Of a DNA stretch of 43,446 bases, positions 34,565-42,093 are shown one piece after another; positions within the stretch are counted from its first letter, which is position 1; each line of letters opens with the position of its first letter. A program made the translations under genes and the position numbers. Under the pieces are notes generated by a model. It saw only the letters and a program-made list of their open reading frames with translations, did not search any database and was not told where the DNA came from. The stretch comes from Candidatus Caldatribacterium californiense OP9-cSCG. GTDB lineage: Bacteria; Atribacterota; Atribacteria; Atribacterales; Caldatribacteriaceae. The DNA lies in contig APKF01000111.1 in the NCBI GenBank assembly GCA_000353875.1, positions 1 to 43,446 of the forward strand. The letters run 5' to 3'.

Positions 34565-35121
34565 GCATCCTCACTCCGGAGAAAGAATCGGCCACTGGCC
34601 TTCGTTTCTTCCTGGCAGGCGTGGCATTCTCTTATCGAAGCGCAGGCATCAAACCCCCGAAAGAACAGCCCTCCCTCGTACGAACACCGGAAGGCATCAA
34701 AAAAGTACCTTATGGTCAAAACTACTCCCTCAAAAAGCCTTTCTCCCCTCGTTGCTCCCACCGCCAGGAGAAAACCTTTCTTAGGCTTCATATCTTCCTT
34801 GAAGAGATACCTCCTTGCCCAGAGCACCTGCGTCCGGTCCACCAGTGCCTTAAAAGGAGCAGGAAGACCGTAGAAGAACACCGGGGTGCTCACCACGACT
34901 CTATCTGCCGCAAGGAGCTTCTCAACCACCGCGGCCATGTCATCCTGAATGACGCACTTTCCCGTGGCTTCACAGTACCGGCAGCCCCGGCAGAATTGAA
35001 TACGAAGCTGGGAGGGAGTGAGAATCTCCACGCCGGAGAATCCGGAAGAAAGAAACCACTCAAGGAGTACATCACTATTCCCCCCTCTACGGGGACTACC
35101 GCGAATACCCAGAATCTTCAA
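34561..35121 (-). CDS. Iron-sulfur flavoprotein (Isf-like, NADPH-dependent FMN reductase family)
   Basis: This 186-residue flavodoxin-like protein starts MKILGIRGSPRRGGNS, the FMN phosphate loop. It contains CX2CX2CX5C (Cys 44, 47, 50, 56 in CRGCRYCEATGKC), the compact cysteine motif of Isf proteins, which bind one 4Fe-4S cluster and FMN. Such proteins transfer electrons or reduce oxygen and peroxide in anaerobes. The peroxiredoxin gene diverges from it, consistent with an oxidative-stress role. Translation is coupled to the downstream DAHP synthase fusion (GTGA), although no functional link is obvious. Confidence 0.88.
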   Translation of the reverse strand: MKILGIRGSPRRGGNSDVLLEWFLSSGFSGVEILTPSQLRIQFCRGCRYCEATGKCVIQDDMAAVVEKLLAADRVVVSTPVFFYGLPAPFKALVDRTQVLWARRYLFKEDMKPKKGFLLAVGATRGERLFEGVVLTIRYFFDAFRCSYEGGLFFRGFDACASIRECHACQEETKASGRFFLRSEDA

Positions 35122-35222
35122 AAGACATCACCCTCTTCAATTCTACACGACTTTCAGAATAAAATCCGCCTTTCCTGGTTGAAAAAGAAAACCAAAATTT
35201 GGAAGAAAGGGAGGCGATTGGG

Positions 35223-35681
35223 ATGCCCATCCCCATTGGTGAAAAGGCCAGAGCCTTTGCGCTGAAGGATCAGCATGGGAACGTTGTCGCCCTCGAAGGC
35301 CTCCGCGGCAGGAAAGTCGTTCTCTCCTTCCATCCTCTGGCTTTCACCCGCATATGCACTTACCAGATGCAGGACCTGGAGAGATCCAAAGAGCAACTGG
35401 ATGCGCTCAACGCTGTTGCCCTGGGCATCAGCGTTGATCCCGTACCGGCCAAGCATGCCTGGGCCAAAGAAATTGGAGTAAAACATACCCCTCTCCTCTC
35501 GGATTTCTGGCCCCACGGCGAGGTTGCGGAGATGTACGGAGTTTTCAGGAGAGACGACGGCTTCTCAGAGCGAGCTGTGTACATCCTCGATGGAGAACAC
35601 ACCGTTCGATGGGTCAAAATCTACCCCATTTCTGAGCGGCCCAGTATTGAAGAAATCCTCAAAGTCCTCGAAAGCCTCTGA
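35223..35681 (+). CDS. Peroxiredoxin, 1-Cys type
   Basis: This 152-residue thioredoxin-fold peroxidase has the peroxidatic Cys at about residue 45 in HPLAFTRICTYQM, which fits the Prx pattern P-x3-T-x2-C. It contains no other Cys, so it cannot form an internal disulfide and must be reduced by an outside thiol. I chose ATG 35223 (MPIPIGEKA), 8 nt after GGGAGGCG; the in-frame TTG at 35199 lacks support. It is transcribed away from the iron-sulfur flavoprotein, a plausible redox partner. Confidence 0.9.
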   Translation: MPIPIGEKARAFALKDQHGNVVALEGLRGRKVVLSFHPLAFTRICTYQMQDLERSKEQLDALNAVALGISVDPVPAKHAWAKEIGVKHTPLLSDFWPHGEVAEMYGVFRRDDGFSERAVYILDGEHTVRWVKIYPISERPSIEEILKVLESL

Positions 35682-35686
35682 TTGGT

Positions 35687-35722
35687 CGCTGAGGTTCTCT
35701 GTGATCACAGAGAACCTCAGCG
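35687..35722. repeat. Perfect 36-bp palindrome between convergent genes
   Basis: CGCTGAGGTTCTCTGTGA is followed at once by its exact reverse complement, giving 18-bp arms and no spacer. It starts 5 nt after the peroxiredoxin stop, and its right arm covers the stop and last codon of the convergent permease gene. Neither side is followed by a T run, so it is not a standard intrinsic terminator, though as RNA it would form a stem of about 16 bp in both transcripts. Confidence 0.9.
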
Positions 35723-36715
35723 GCTTCGCCGGTTACCGGCATACACACTCAACATGGCAAAGAGAATGATACCGAATCCCAGCCATTTCCCGGCATCACC
35801 AAGGCCAAGAGCAGTGAGGAGATTGGTCAGTGCCTGGAGGAAAATCGAACCCAAAATCACTCCAAAATAGCTACCTCCACCGCCGGCAAGCGGCACTCCT
35901 CCGACCACCACGGCGGCAATACTCGGCATAACGTAATTCGACCCCATATCTTTAAAAGCAATCCCCATGTTGCCGAGAAGAAGGAGTCCAATAAGGCTTG
36001 CCAGGACACCGCTTGCCACAAATGTCAGAAACCGAACCTTTTTGACGTTAATGCCGCAGAGATATGCCGTCCGCTCATTGGCACCGACACCGAAAAGAAT
36101 CTGCTCCCACTTCGTCCTCTCAAAAACCAGTATCGCGAGGACGGCCACCGGGATGAGCACAAAGAGGATGTTCGGGAACACCCCGGTTAACCTCGCGGCA
36201 AGGGTCACAAGGACTGGCGATGGCCTCCCTGTGATGGCCTTCCCCGCCACATAAGCGTTCACAATTCCCTGGAGAATATCTGCCATTGCCAGGGTGACAA
36301 CAAGCGGAGGAAGCTTCAGGTACGACGTAAGTGCCCCATTGGCAAGCCCCACCAAAAGCCCGAGAACAAGAGCCACAAGAAGCGCTACCCCAAGATAGGC
36401 ATTCCGTCCATCCATGATGCTTGCGGTGAGCACTGCGGTAAGCGTTGCCGTATACCCCACAGAGAGATCCAGTCCTCCTCCCCCGGCAACGATGACAATC
36501 ATCTGGCACAGGCCGAAAAGAGCGATGAAAGCCGCGAGTTTCAGGGTCAAAAGGATTTGCTCAAGGGTCAAAAATCCCGGAACGATTACACCACCACCAA
36601 CGTACAGGAGAACGGTGAGAAGGAGAATGGTAAAAGCTTTCCGGTACTGCATAGGAAACCAGGAACCCAGAATCCATCCATACCAGGGAAATGTTTTCTT
36701 TAGAAACGTCTCCAT
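35717..36715 (-). CDS. Sugar ABC transporter permease (RbsC/XylH type), second copy
   Basis: This 332-residue membrane protein belongs to the ribose-type permease family. It has about eight to ten helices, the family motif GGGGLDLSVGYTATLTAV, a cytoplasmic GANERTAYLCGINV loop that contacts the ATPase, and a Gly-rich IAAVVVGGVPLAGGGGSY. I chose ATG 36715 (METFLKKTFPWY) after AAGGTGAG; upstream codons re-read the previous gene. It is the last gene of the importer and differs clearly from the first permease, so the two probably pair as a heterodimer. Confidence 0.92.
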   Translation of the reverse strand: METFLKKTFPWYGWILGSWFPMQYRKAFTILLLTVLLYVGGGVIVPGFLTLEQILLTLKLAAFIALFGLCQMIVIVAGGGGLDLSVGYTATLTAVLTASIMDGRNAYLGVALLVALVLGLLVGLANGALTSYLKLPPLVVTLAMADILQGIVNAYVAGKAITGRPSPVLVTLAARLTGVFPNILFVLIPVAVLAILVFERTKWEQILFGVGANERTAYLCGINVKKVRFLTFVASGVLASLIGLLLLGNMGIAFKDMGSNYVMPSIAAVVVGGVPLAGGGGSYFGVILGSIFLQALTNLLTALGLGDAGKWLGFGIILFAMLSVYAGNRRSR

Positions 36716-36725
36716 ACGTCTCACC

Positions 36726-37748
36726 TTAACGGAGTTCTCGACGCAGGGTAGCATATGCCGGACCTGCAATGGCAGCAATGACGATGATGCCCGAAACCAG
36801 GGTCTGGTACGCATTGGGAACGTTAGCAAAAAAGATAATCCTCCCCACAAACCCAAGAATGAGCGCACCCACAATGGCAAGGTACACGCTTCCCCGACCG
36901 CCGGAAAGAGCGATTCCCCCGACAACCACCGCAGCGATGGACCGAAGCGTCAGTGGCCCCCCCATGCGGGCATCGCCAGTCTGGTTCTGACCAACAAAAA
37001 AAAGAGCCGCCAGGAAAATCAGAATGGCGTTGAGTACACAGGCAAGCATCTGTGTTTTTCCCGTATTGATACCGCTCACGTAAGCGCTTTCGATGTTGCT
37101 TCCCACGGCATAGATGTACCGTCCGGTACGGGTTCGACTTACAACATACCACAAAACGCATGCTCCAGCAATTAAGAGGAGGGCCGGAGGGACGTAGTTC
37201 CCAAGGCTTTTGAGCACTTCAGGAACACCCTCAACCGCGCGCATATTGTAGAACACCCTGAACCAGGGAACACTTTCTCCACCCGGGGTTGGGCGCAAGA
37301 AAAGCGCAATCCCAAGCCAGGCATAAGATGTGGCAAAGGTCACAATAACCGGTGGAATCCGCAGGTACCCGATACCAAGGCCGTTAACTACACCGGTACC
37401 CAGAGCCACGAGGAATGCCAAGATGAGTGCATAGACACCTGTTACCGGGTCGTCCTTTTTCATAACCGTGGTGAGTACACAGGTGAATAGCGACAACGCC
37501 GCTCCAGAGGAAAGGTCAATTCCCCCAGAAATGATGACAATGGCTTGCCCCATAGCAAGGAGAATCAAGGGGGCGAAAGAGTTGATGGTTCGAACAATAG
37601 ACTTCGCTTCAAAGAAGTTTTCCTGCAAAATAGCGGTAATACCAAAGAGCACAGAGAACATCAAGAGACTGGAGGTTTCGGGCTGGAGCAGGGCGCGTTT
37701 CAGAACCTCGAAAGGCAGGGCAACGATACCCTTTCTTGCCGCATCCAT
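36726..37748 (-). CDS. Sugar ABC transporter permease (RbsC type), first copy
   Basis: This 340-residue membrane protein has the ribose-type permease motifs VIISGGIDLSSGAALS, GSNIESAYVSGINT and SIAAVVVGGIALSGGRGS. An ATPase gene lies upstream and a second permease downstream, each a few nucleotides away. Hydrophobic segments start near residue 28. The imported sugar cannot be inferred. Confidence 0.93.
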   Translation of the reverse strand: MDAARKGIVALPFEVLKRALLQPETSSLLMFSVLFGITAILQENFFEAKSIVRTINSFAPLILLAMGQAIVIISGGIDLSSGAALSLFTCVLTTVMKKDDPVTGVYALILAFLVALGTGVVNGLGIGYLRIPPVIVTFATSYAWLGIALFLRPTPGGESVPWFRVFYNMRAVEGVPEVLKSLGNYVPPALLLIAGACVLWYVVSRTRTGRYIYAVGSNIESAYVSGINTGKTQMLACVLNAILIFLAALFFVGQNQTGDARMGGPLTLRSIAAVVVGGIALSGGRGSVYLAIVGALILGFVGRIIFFANVPNAYQTLVSGIIVIAAIAGPAYATLRRELR

Positions 37749-37763
37749 ATAACCTCTCCCCTT

Positions 37764-39266
37764 TTACCGGACCTGCACAGAAGCAGCGGTGATAGCCTCT
37801 TCGCTGATGCCCTCTCCCGTTAATTCGGCCACAATGCTACCCTCGTACATGATGAGCACCCGATCTGCGTACTGGGCCAGCTCCTCGTGATCACTGGCAT
37901 AAAGGATAACACCGATACCCCGTTCCCTTGCCAGACGCCTGATGTATTCGTACAGATCCTTTTTGGCACCAATATCCACACCTTTTGCCGGATCGGCAAG
38001 AAGGAAAACCTTGACATTGAAAGAAAGCCATTTTCCCACAACAACTTTCTGCTGGTTGCCTCCAGAAAGCGTACTCACCGGAGCATCGAGGCCGGAAACC
38101 TTGATAGAGAGAAGCCGAACAACATCCTCACACTCTCTCCGGTACTTCTTTTCGGGAATGACCACAGGATGCCGGGGAAGACCAAACTTGGGGAAAACCA
38201 TGTTACTGTACACCGAATGCTCGAGAAACAGGCCCTCTTTCTGCCGGTCTCCGGGAACAAGAAGGATGCCATTCTGGATGGCATCCTGAGGGCGACGCAG
38301 GATGATTTTCTTTCCTCCCATTTCCACCTCGCACTGTACCCCGGGGAAGCTTCCCGCCAGGGCATAGAGCAGTTCATTCTGCCCCTGACCGGCAAGACCA
38401 CCGATGCCAAGAATCTCCCCTCTTGCGAGTTCCAGGGAAACATCTCGCAGAGATTTTACCCTGCTTCTGATGCGAGCCCTGAGAAGAATCTCACGGGACT
38501 CAGACCCTTCCCCAAAGGTTCTCTCCGCCAGCAAAGGTCGAACGACTTCTCCGGTAATGTGGCCGATGATGGTTTCAGGGTCCTTCTCCTCCCGGTCGAA
38601 ATCAATGTACGCCACCGTGGCACCGTTCCGGAAAATGGTGACGTCATCGCAAATCTCCATGACTTCCCAGAGACGATGGGAGGTGAAAACAATAGCTACA
38701 CCACTTTGTGCCAAGGCCCGCATGTAGGCAAAAAGACTTTTGACCTGAGCATGTTCAAGAGCCGCCGTGGGCTCGTCAAGGATGAGAAGCTGTGGTTTCT
38801 CGGCTATCGCCTTGGCAACCTCCACAATCTGCATTTCTCCAGGACTGAGTTCATATACTTTCCTAGTGATGTCGAGGCCTGGCAGGAGTTTACTCAGAAT
38901 GTCTCTTGCAATCTGTTTCGCTTCCTGGTTGTCGAGGAAAATGCCCCGGCTCTTCTCCATACCCAGCACAACGTTCTGCCATACTGTGAGATCAGGAACA
39001 AGACTGAGGTTCTGAAAGACAAGAGCAATACCATCTCTTTTTGCTTCACTCGGGTTCCTGTAGTGCACCAGTCGCCCCTTGTACCATATTTCTCCCCCAT
39101 CGGGCTTGTACACTCCAGCGATAATTTTCGACATGGTGCTCTTCCCCGAGCCGTTTGCCCCAAGAAGCCCCGTGATCCTCCCTTGCCGGCAGCAGAGGTT
39201 TCCATCTGAAAGTGCCACAACACCGCCGAAGTGTTTCCGAATGCCTCTGGCTTCAAGGACGACCAA
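37764..39266 (-). CDS. Sugar ABC transporter ATP-binding protein (RbsA type, duplicated ATPase)
   Basis: This protein of 500 residues, the usual RbsA length, carries two ATPase halves. The first has Walker A (GLLGANGSGKST), signature LSPGEMQIVEVAKA and Walker B (LLILDEPTAALE). The second has the degenerate Walker A of the family (GIGGLAGQGQNELL), signature TLSGGNQQKVVVGK and LADPAKGVDIG. I chose the TTG at 39266 because GGAGGAGGG lies 8 nt upstream and the length then fits the family; the frame to 39335 runs through a hairpin. It follows the binding-protein gene across that hairpin. Confidence 0.93.
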   Translation of the reverse strand: MVVLEARGIRKHFGGVVALSDGNLCCRQGRITGLLGANGSGKSTMSKIIAGVYKPDGGEIWYKGRLVHYRNPSEAKRDGIALVFQNLSLVPDLTVWQNVVLGMEKSRGIFLDNQEAKQIARDILSKLLPGLDITRKVYELSPGEMQIVEVAKAIAEKPQLLILDEPTAALEHAQVKSLFAYMRALAQSGVAIVFTSHRLWEVMEICDDVTIFRNGATVAYIDFDREEKDPETIIGHITGEVVRPLLAERTFGEGSESREILLRARIRSRVKSLRDVSLELARGEILGIGGLAGQGQNELLYALAGSFPGVQCEVEMGGKKIILRRPQDAIQNGILLVPGDRQKEGLFLEHSVYSNMVFPKFGLPRHPVVIPEKKYRRECEDVVRLLSIKVSGLDAPVSTLSGGNQQKVVVGKWLSFNVKVFLLADPAKGVDIGAKKDLYEYIRRLARERGIGVILYASDHEELAQYADRVLIMYEGSIVAELTGEGISEEAITAASVQVR

Positions 39267-39283
39267 CGAATGTTCCCTCCTCC

Positions 39284-39322
39284 AACAAGAAAAGCGCCGG
39301 AGGAAGAGTCCTCCGGCGCTTT
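39284..39322 (-). terminator. Hairpin between binding-protein and ATPase genes
   Basis: A perfect 14-bp stem (AAAGCGCCGGAGGA with TCCTCCGGCGCTTT) and 4-nt loop is followed by a T-rich stretch on the minus strand. It begins 5 nt after the binding-protein stop and lies before the ATPase ribosome-binding site. Such elements stabilise the binding-protein mRNA and reduce downstream expression. The T run is broken, so termination is probably partial. Confidence 0.8.
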
Positions 39323-39327
39323 GGGTA

Positions 39328-40386
39328 TTACTCAAAGAGCTCGGCGACGGCTTCTTCGGACATGATTTCAGTTAGAAGGTAATCATCGGGTTTGTCCTTC
39401 AAAAGCTCCCACGCTTCGTCGAAATTCTCGTCGGTAATGAACATGCTCACTTTGTAGAAGAAGGTATTATCTACGAGAACACCCGGCTTGAACTGTTTCC
39501 CGTTGTAGAGTTGCAGAGCGATACGGAAGGCAGTACCACCGATTCCCGGCGGGTTCGGCTGGGTACAGGCCTTAAAGTCTGCCCCAGCTTCGCGGAGTTT
39601 CTTCCACTCTTTGAAGAAAGCGGTTCCTGGATCGCCAAACATGACCTTGGGAAGTTTTCCAGCATCAAGAAAGGCCGAAAGAACACCGTACGCCATCCCA
39701 TCCTGCGTGATGACCCCATCAATCTGCTGGCCAGAGGCGATGATCTGGGCCGCAACTTCTTTAGCCTTTGTCTGGTCCCAGTACCCGCTCGTGTCGGCAA
39801 TGAGCTTGATATCGGGATACTGCTTGAGTACTTCGTAAACGGCTCTGCGGTGGTCGTTGTCCGCAGGATGCCCTTCAAGGCCATAGATTTGAATGACGTT
39901 CCCCTTCTGTAGCGTGGAACAGATCCACTCCACATTTTTCTTCATCCATGTGTAGTGGTCAAGGGTGACGTTGATGACGTTTGGTGCAGTCACTGTAGCA
40001 TCAAAGGCTACAACAAGGATTCCCGCTTCCTGAGCTTCCTCAATAACCGCATTCAGGGCCGTGGGGGAATTGGGGTTCACGAGGATGATGTCCACACCCT
40101 GGGCGATGAAATCGCGGAGGATATTGGCCTGTTCTGTAGCATCGCCGTTGACAACGTTGTTGACGATTTTAAAATCGGCAATTTTCCCCGCCGCCTTGTA
40201 CTCGTTGCCCACTTCTTCCAGGCCGTTGATCATGATGGTACGCCAGGAAGTCCCGGAAGATCCGGTGGATATACCCACAACAGGGAGCTTCTTCTGGGCC
40301 GGTGCTTGGGACACTCCGAGCGCCAGAAGGAAGCAGAAAAGACTTCCCAAAAGAACAATCATCCGGAAACCACGTCTCTGAGTCAT
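39328..40386 (-). CDS. Sugar ABC transporter substrate-binding protein
   Basis: This 352-residue periplasmic protein has a signal peptide (residues about 1-30, ending SQAPAQ) and the two-lobed type I periplasmic-binding fold. Recognisable parts are PVVGISTGSSGTSW, QGVDIILVNPNSPTAL, GILVVAFDATV and DGVITQDGMAYG. No lipobox Cys is seen. It resembles ribose/inositol/rhizopine-type binding proteins, but the ligand is not clear. It is the first gene of the importer and starts at ATG 40386 after GGAGG. Confidence 0.92.
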   Translation of the reverse strand: MTQRRGFRMIVLLGSLFCFLLALGVSQAPAQKKLPVVGISTGSSGTSWRTIMINGLEEVGNEYKAAGKIADFKIVNNVVNGDATEQANILRDFIAQGVDIILVNPNSPTALNAVIEEAQEAGILVVAFDATVTAPNVINVTLDHYTWMKKNVEWICSTLQKGNVIQIYGLEGHPADNDHRRAVYEVLKQYPDIKLIADTSGYWDQTKAKEVAAQIIASGQQIDGVITQDGMAYGVLSAFLDAGKLPKVMFGDPGTAFFKEWKKLREAGADFKACTQPNPPGIGGTAFRIALQLYNGKQFKPGVLVDNTFFYKVSMFITDENFDEAWELLKDKPDDYLLTEIMSEEAVAELFE

Positions 40387-40464
40387 CGTGTCTTACCTCC
40401 TCTACACTTCGGTTGAGAGACTCTGTTTTTTTACCCTGCACTCCCTTTTGGCGTCTCACCTCCT
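40387..40464 (-). other. Leader of the sugar importer with duplicated ribosome-binding region
   Basis: The leader contains two similar 15-nt stretches, AGGAGGTGAGACGCC (40464-40450) and AGGAGGTAAGACACG (40401-40387). Only the second is followed by the start codon of the binding-protein gene. The first is a full-strength Shine-Dalgarno sequence with no start at a suitable distance, apart from a weak GTG frame that overlaps the binding-protein gene. It may be a remnant of duplication or a ribosome standby site. Confidence 0.45.
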
Positions 40465-40493
40465 TTCAATCGGGACCCACGAATCTGCCATAC

Positions 40494-40522
40494 ATTATAA
40501 CAATATCTTAATATGAATTCAA
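40494..40522 (-). promoter_or_regulatory. Sigma-70-type promoter of the sugar importer
   Basis: TTGAAT (40522-40517), a 17-bp spacer and a perfect TATAAT (40499-40494) lie about 108 nt upstream of the binding-protein start. The surroundings are AT-rich. It is one of the best promoters in the window. Confidence 0.85.
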
Positions 40523-40535
40523 GATTCCATGCCCT

Positions 40536-40576
40536 AAAAAATTTCTGCCCGTGTCCCAGAGGGGACACGGGCAGAA
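40536..40576 (-). terminator. Intrinsic terminator after the 56-residue membrane protein gene
   Basis: A perfect 15-bp stem (TTCTGCCCGTGTCCC with its complement) and a 4-nt loop are followed on the minus strand by a run of six T. It begins 3 nt after the stop of the small gene and isolates it from the importer promoter. Confidence 0.92.
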
Positions 40577-40579
40577 CGG

Positions 40580-40750
40580 TCATCCTTCTTTCTTCTTTGT
40601 CATCGACACCCAGATACCCACAATGCCCAGAATAATCTTCACAACAGCATGCCAGGCTGGCTCCGTACCGATGTTAAGCCCCGGGATAAGCCCGAGAATC
40701 CCCATGATGAGCAGGAGCCAGCTATAGATGATGAGGAGCACCCGAACCAT
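40580..40750 (-). CDS. Small two-helix membrane protein (56 residues)
   Basis: This gene encodes a 56-residue protein with two hydrophobic helices (residues about 3-24, VLLIIYSWLLLIMGILGLIPG, and 34-50, around VVKIILGIVGIWV). They are joined by a short loop and end in a positively charged KKKEG tail. AGGAGGG lies 7-8 nt before ATG 40750, and a strong terminator follows the stop, which argues that it is a real gene. I do not recognise the family. It lies downstream of the ferritin-like gene but could also be expressed from a TATAAT at 40789-40784. Confidence 0.75.
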   Translation of the reverse strand: MVRVLLIIYSWLLLIMGILGLIPGLNIGTEPAWHAVVKIILGIVGIWVSMTKKKEG

Positions 40751-40783
40751 AATGCATCCCTCCTTTTGGATTGTGATGCCTTA

Positions 40784-40811
40784 ATTATAACAAATCAACC
40801 ACCTTCAAAAA
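40784..40811 (-). promoter_or_regulatory. Possible promoter for the small membrane protein
   Basis: A perfect TATAAT (40789-40784) has a poor -35 (TTTTTG, 40811-40806) at 16 bp. The -35 lies within the end of the ferritin-like gene. It would give a leader of about 30 nt before ATG 40750. Confidence 0.4.
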
Positions 40812-41319
40812 TAGGTTTTTCCTCTCCAAAATGCCACTCCTCCGGACTGCGCAGATACTCATAGGTGTTGAAGAGGAGGTTGTAATGGCGATATTCTTCC
40901 GAGGCCAGAAAATCCAGGAAATCCTGAACGTCCTTCTCCTGAACCTCCTTTTTCCTCTCCACGTAAAACCTGTGAGCTTTGGATTCAAGGTCCATAGCTG
41001 CCTGGAGGATGTCGAGCTCTTCACTTGTGGGAGGGATGAGCTCCTCTGCACGTTTCTGGGCCTCGGTGAAGATGTTCTCGAAGTACTCCCGTGTGGATTT
41101 TCGAATGCCCCCCCAGCTCTCAAAAACGAACTGCTGTCCTCTGCGGATACGTTCAAAACCCTCCTGGATCCTCTCGATGTGGACGAGCTCCTCATCGGCC
41201 AGACGCTTCAGTACCTCTTTGCTCAGGGGATTTGCGACCCGGGAAATCCCGCTGAGATAGAACTGCCGTCCATCCTCTTCCATCTTCAGAGCAAACTCGA
41301 AAATGGCTTCAAGATTCAT
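40795..41319 (-). CDS. Ferritin-like diiron protein (rubrerythrin family)
   Basis: This 174-residue protein is a four-helix bundle with carboxylate and His ligands of the ferritin/rubrerythrin type. They are the Glu of MEEDGRQFY, the E-x2-H of ADEELVHIERI, the Glu of AMDLESKAHRFY, and the E-x2-H of ASEEYRHYNLL. No rubredoxin domain follows. The family handles peroxide or stores iron. ATG 41319 has GGAGG upstream; the frame continues further, but that part belongs to the broken gene before it. Confidence 0.85.
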   Translation of the reverse strand: MNLEAIFEFALKMEEDGRQFYLSGISRVANPLSKEVLKRLADEELVHIERIQEGFERIRRGQQFVFESWGGIRKSTREYFENIFTEAQKRAEELIPPTSEELDILQAAMDLESKAHRFYVERKKEVQEKDVQDFLDFLASEEYRHYNLLFNTYEYLRSPEEWHFGEEKPIFEGG

Positions 41320-41680
41320 GTCCTTCCTCCTTCCGTCTGATGAACAACCAGTCACCCTTCCGAAAACAGATAAGGGCATAGGGCTCCTGAATCCTCCGTC
41401 CCAGGAACCGGACGAGTATTCCTCTATCCGTCCACTTCTCCACCTCATAGTTTCCCTTACCCAGAGACGTACCACTCCCTTCCTATATCCTTCAGGAATC
41501 TCTCCCTCGCAATTGGCATAAAAAGCGGATGGTCTTTCCCCGGGATGGCCAGCCCCCGTTCTCCACTCACCCGGGGAATACCCTGGGAATTGCGAAACTC
41601 CGCAAAACCCCATCTCTCTCCAGACGAAGATCAAAGTCATGGTGCGAAGCCCAGTGCTCATGGATGACAAACTTCGGCAT
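41309..41680 (-). pseudogene. Frameshifted 3'-phosphoesterase (LigD PE-domain-like) gene
   Basis: Read in successive frames, this region encodes one domain of about 124 residues. Frame 0 gives MPKFVIHEHWASHHDFDLRL to VLRSFAIP; frame 2 gives GLAIPGKDHPL; frame 1 gives FYANCEGEIPEGYRKGVVRL; frame 0 again gives GNYEVEKWTDRG to GDWLFIRRKEE. The pattern matches the PE domain of bacterial DNA ligase D and its stand-alone relatives, which trim 3' phosphate ends. Each switch corresponds to one lost base, at or near CCCCGGG, CTTTTTA and AAGGGAAA. The three losses cancel, so the last part returns to the starting frame and stops just inside the ferritin-like gene. One motif position, usually the second His of H-x-D-x-R-x-E, reads Asp. 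Real decay and homopolymer sequencing error are both possible. Confidence 0.75.
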
Positions 41681-41720
41681 ACCTCACCTCCTTCGCTTTT
41701 TCCTCTAACCACTCCGAAAC

Positions 41721-41749
41721 TTGTCTTATTCACCGTTCCTTGATAGAAT
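41721..41749 (+). promoter_or_regulatory. Sigma-70-type promoter of the sigma-factor module
   Basis: TTGTCT (41721-41726), a 17-bp spacer and TAGAAT (41744-41749) precede the zinc-ribbon gene by about 30 nt. An ECF-dependent promoter would normally have a GAAC-type -35, which I do not see here. Confidence 0.6.
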
Positions 41750-41778
41750 ATCCCAAAAAGAGCTCAGAGGAGGAAGAA

Positions 41779-42081
41779 ATGCCCGAACTCCCTCTCAAGT
41801 GCAAGCACTGCAAGGCCATTATCGGCCTTGAAGATGTCACCGAGATTGGCATCTATAAGATTCCGGCATACCGAGGTTCAGCGTACATTCGGTACATTTG
41901 CCCTTATTGTCGCGATTTTGGCGAAGTAACCTTTAGTCTCGAGAAGGTTGAAGATGTGGCAAAGATTTTTAAGAAGCGACGTAAAGAGGCCCCCCGAGGG
42001 CAGATCACTATTGACGAGGTTATCGAATTCCATAGAGAGCTCGAAAAACTCAAAAATGCTGATTTTCTCAAAGACTCCTGA
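41779..42081 (+). CDS. Small zinc-ribbon protein preceding the ECF sigma factor
   Basis: This 100-residue protein has two CxxC knuckles (CKHC near residue 7, CPYC near residue 41) separated by a beta-rich stretch, consistent with a single zinc ribbon. A charged helical tail (ITIDEVIEFHRELEKL) follows. I chose ATG 41779 (MPELPLKCKHC) because AGAGGAGG lies 6 nt upstream; the frame from 41740 begins inside the promoter. It lies 12 nt before the sigma factor gene, so it is in the same operon. I do not recognise the family. Confidence 0.75.
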   Translation: MPELPLKCKHCKAIIGLEDVTEIGIYKIPAYRGSAYIRYICPYCRDFGEVTFSLEKVEDVAKIFKKRRKEAPRGQITIDEVIEFHRELEKLKNADFLKDS

Positions 42082-42093
42082 GGCCTGGTCAAC

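Noticed and set aside
35122-35222. Promoters for the iron-sulfur flavoprotein and peroxiredoxin
   Set aside because: A TAGAAT on the minus strand and AT-rich stretches are present, but no acceptable -35 at the right distance was found in either direction.
35687-35722. Standard bidirectional intrinsic terminator
   Set aside because: The stem is strong, but no run of T follows on either strand, so it is listed as a palindrome instead.
37887-39209. 440-codon plus-strand frame opposite the ABC ATPase
   Set aside because: The minus-strand RbsA-type ATPase has all motifs and the expected length, so this is a shadow frame.
40169-40459. Leader reading frame (96 codons) overlapping the start of the binding-protein gene
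   Set aside because: It follows a good Shine-Dalgarno sequence, but most of it overlaps the binding-protein gene in another frame and its composition is not protein-like.
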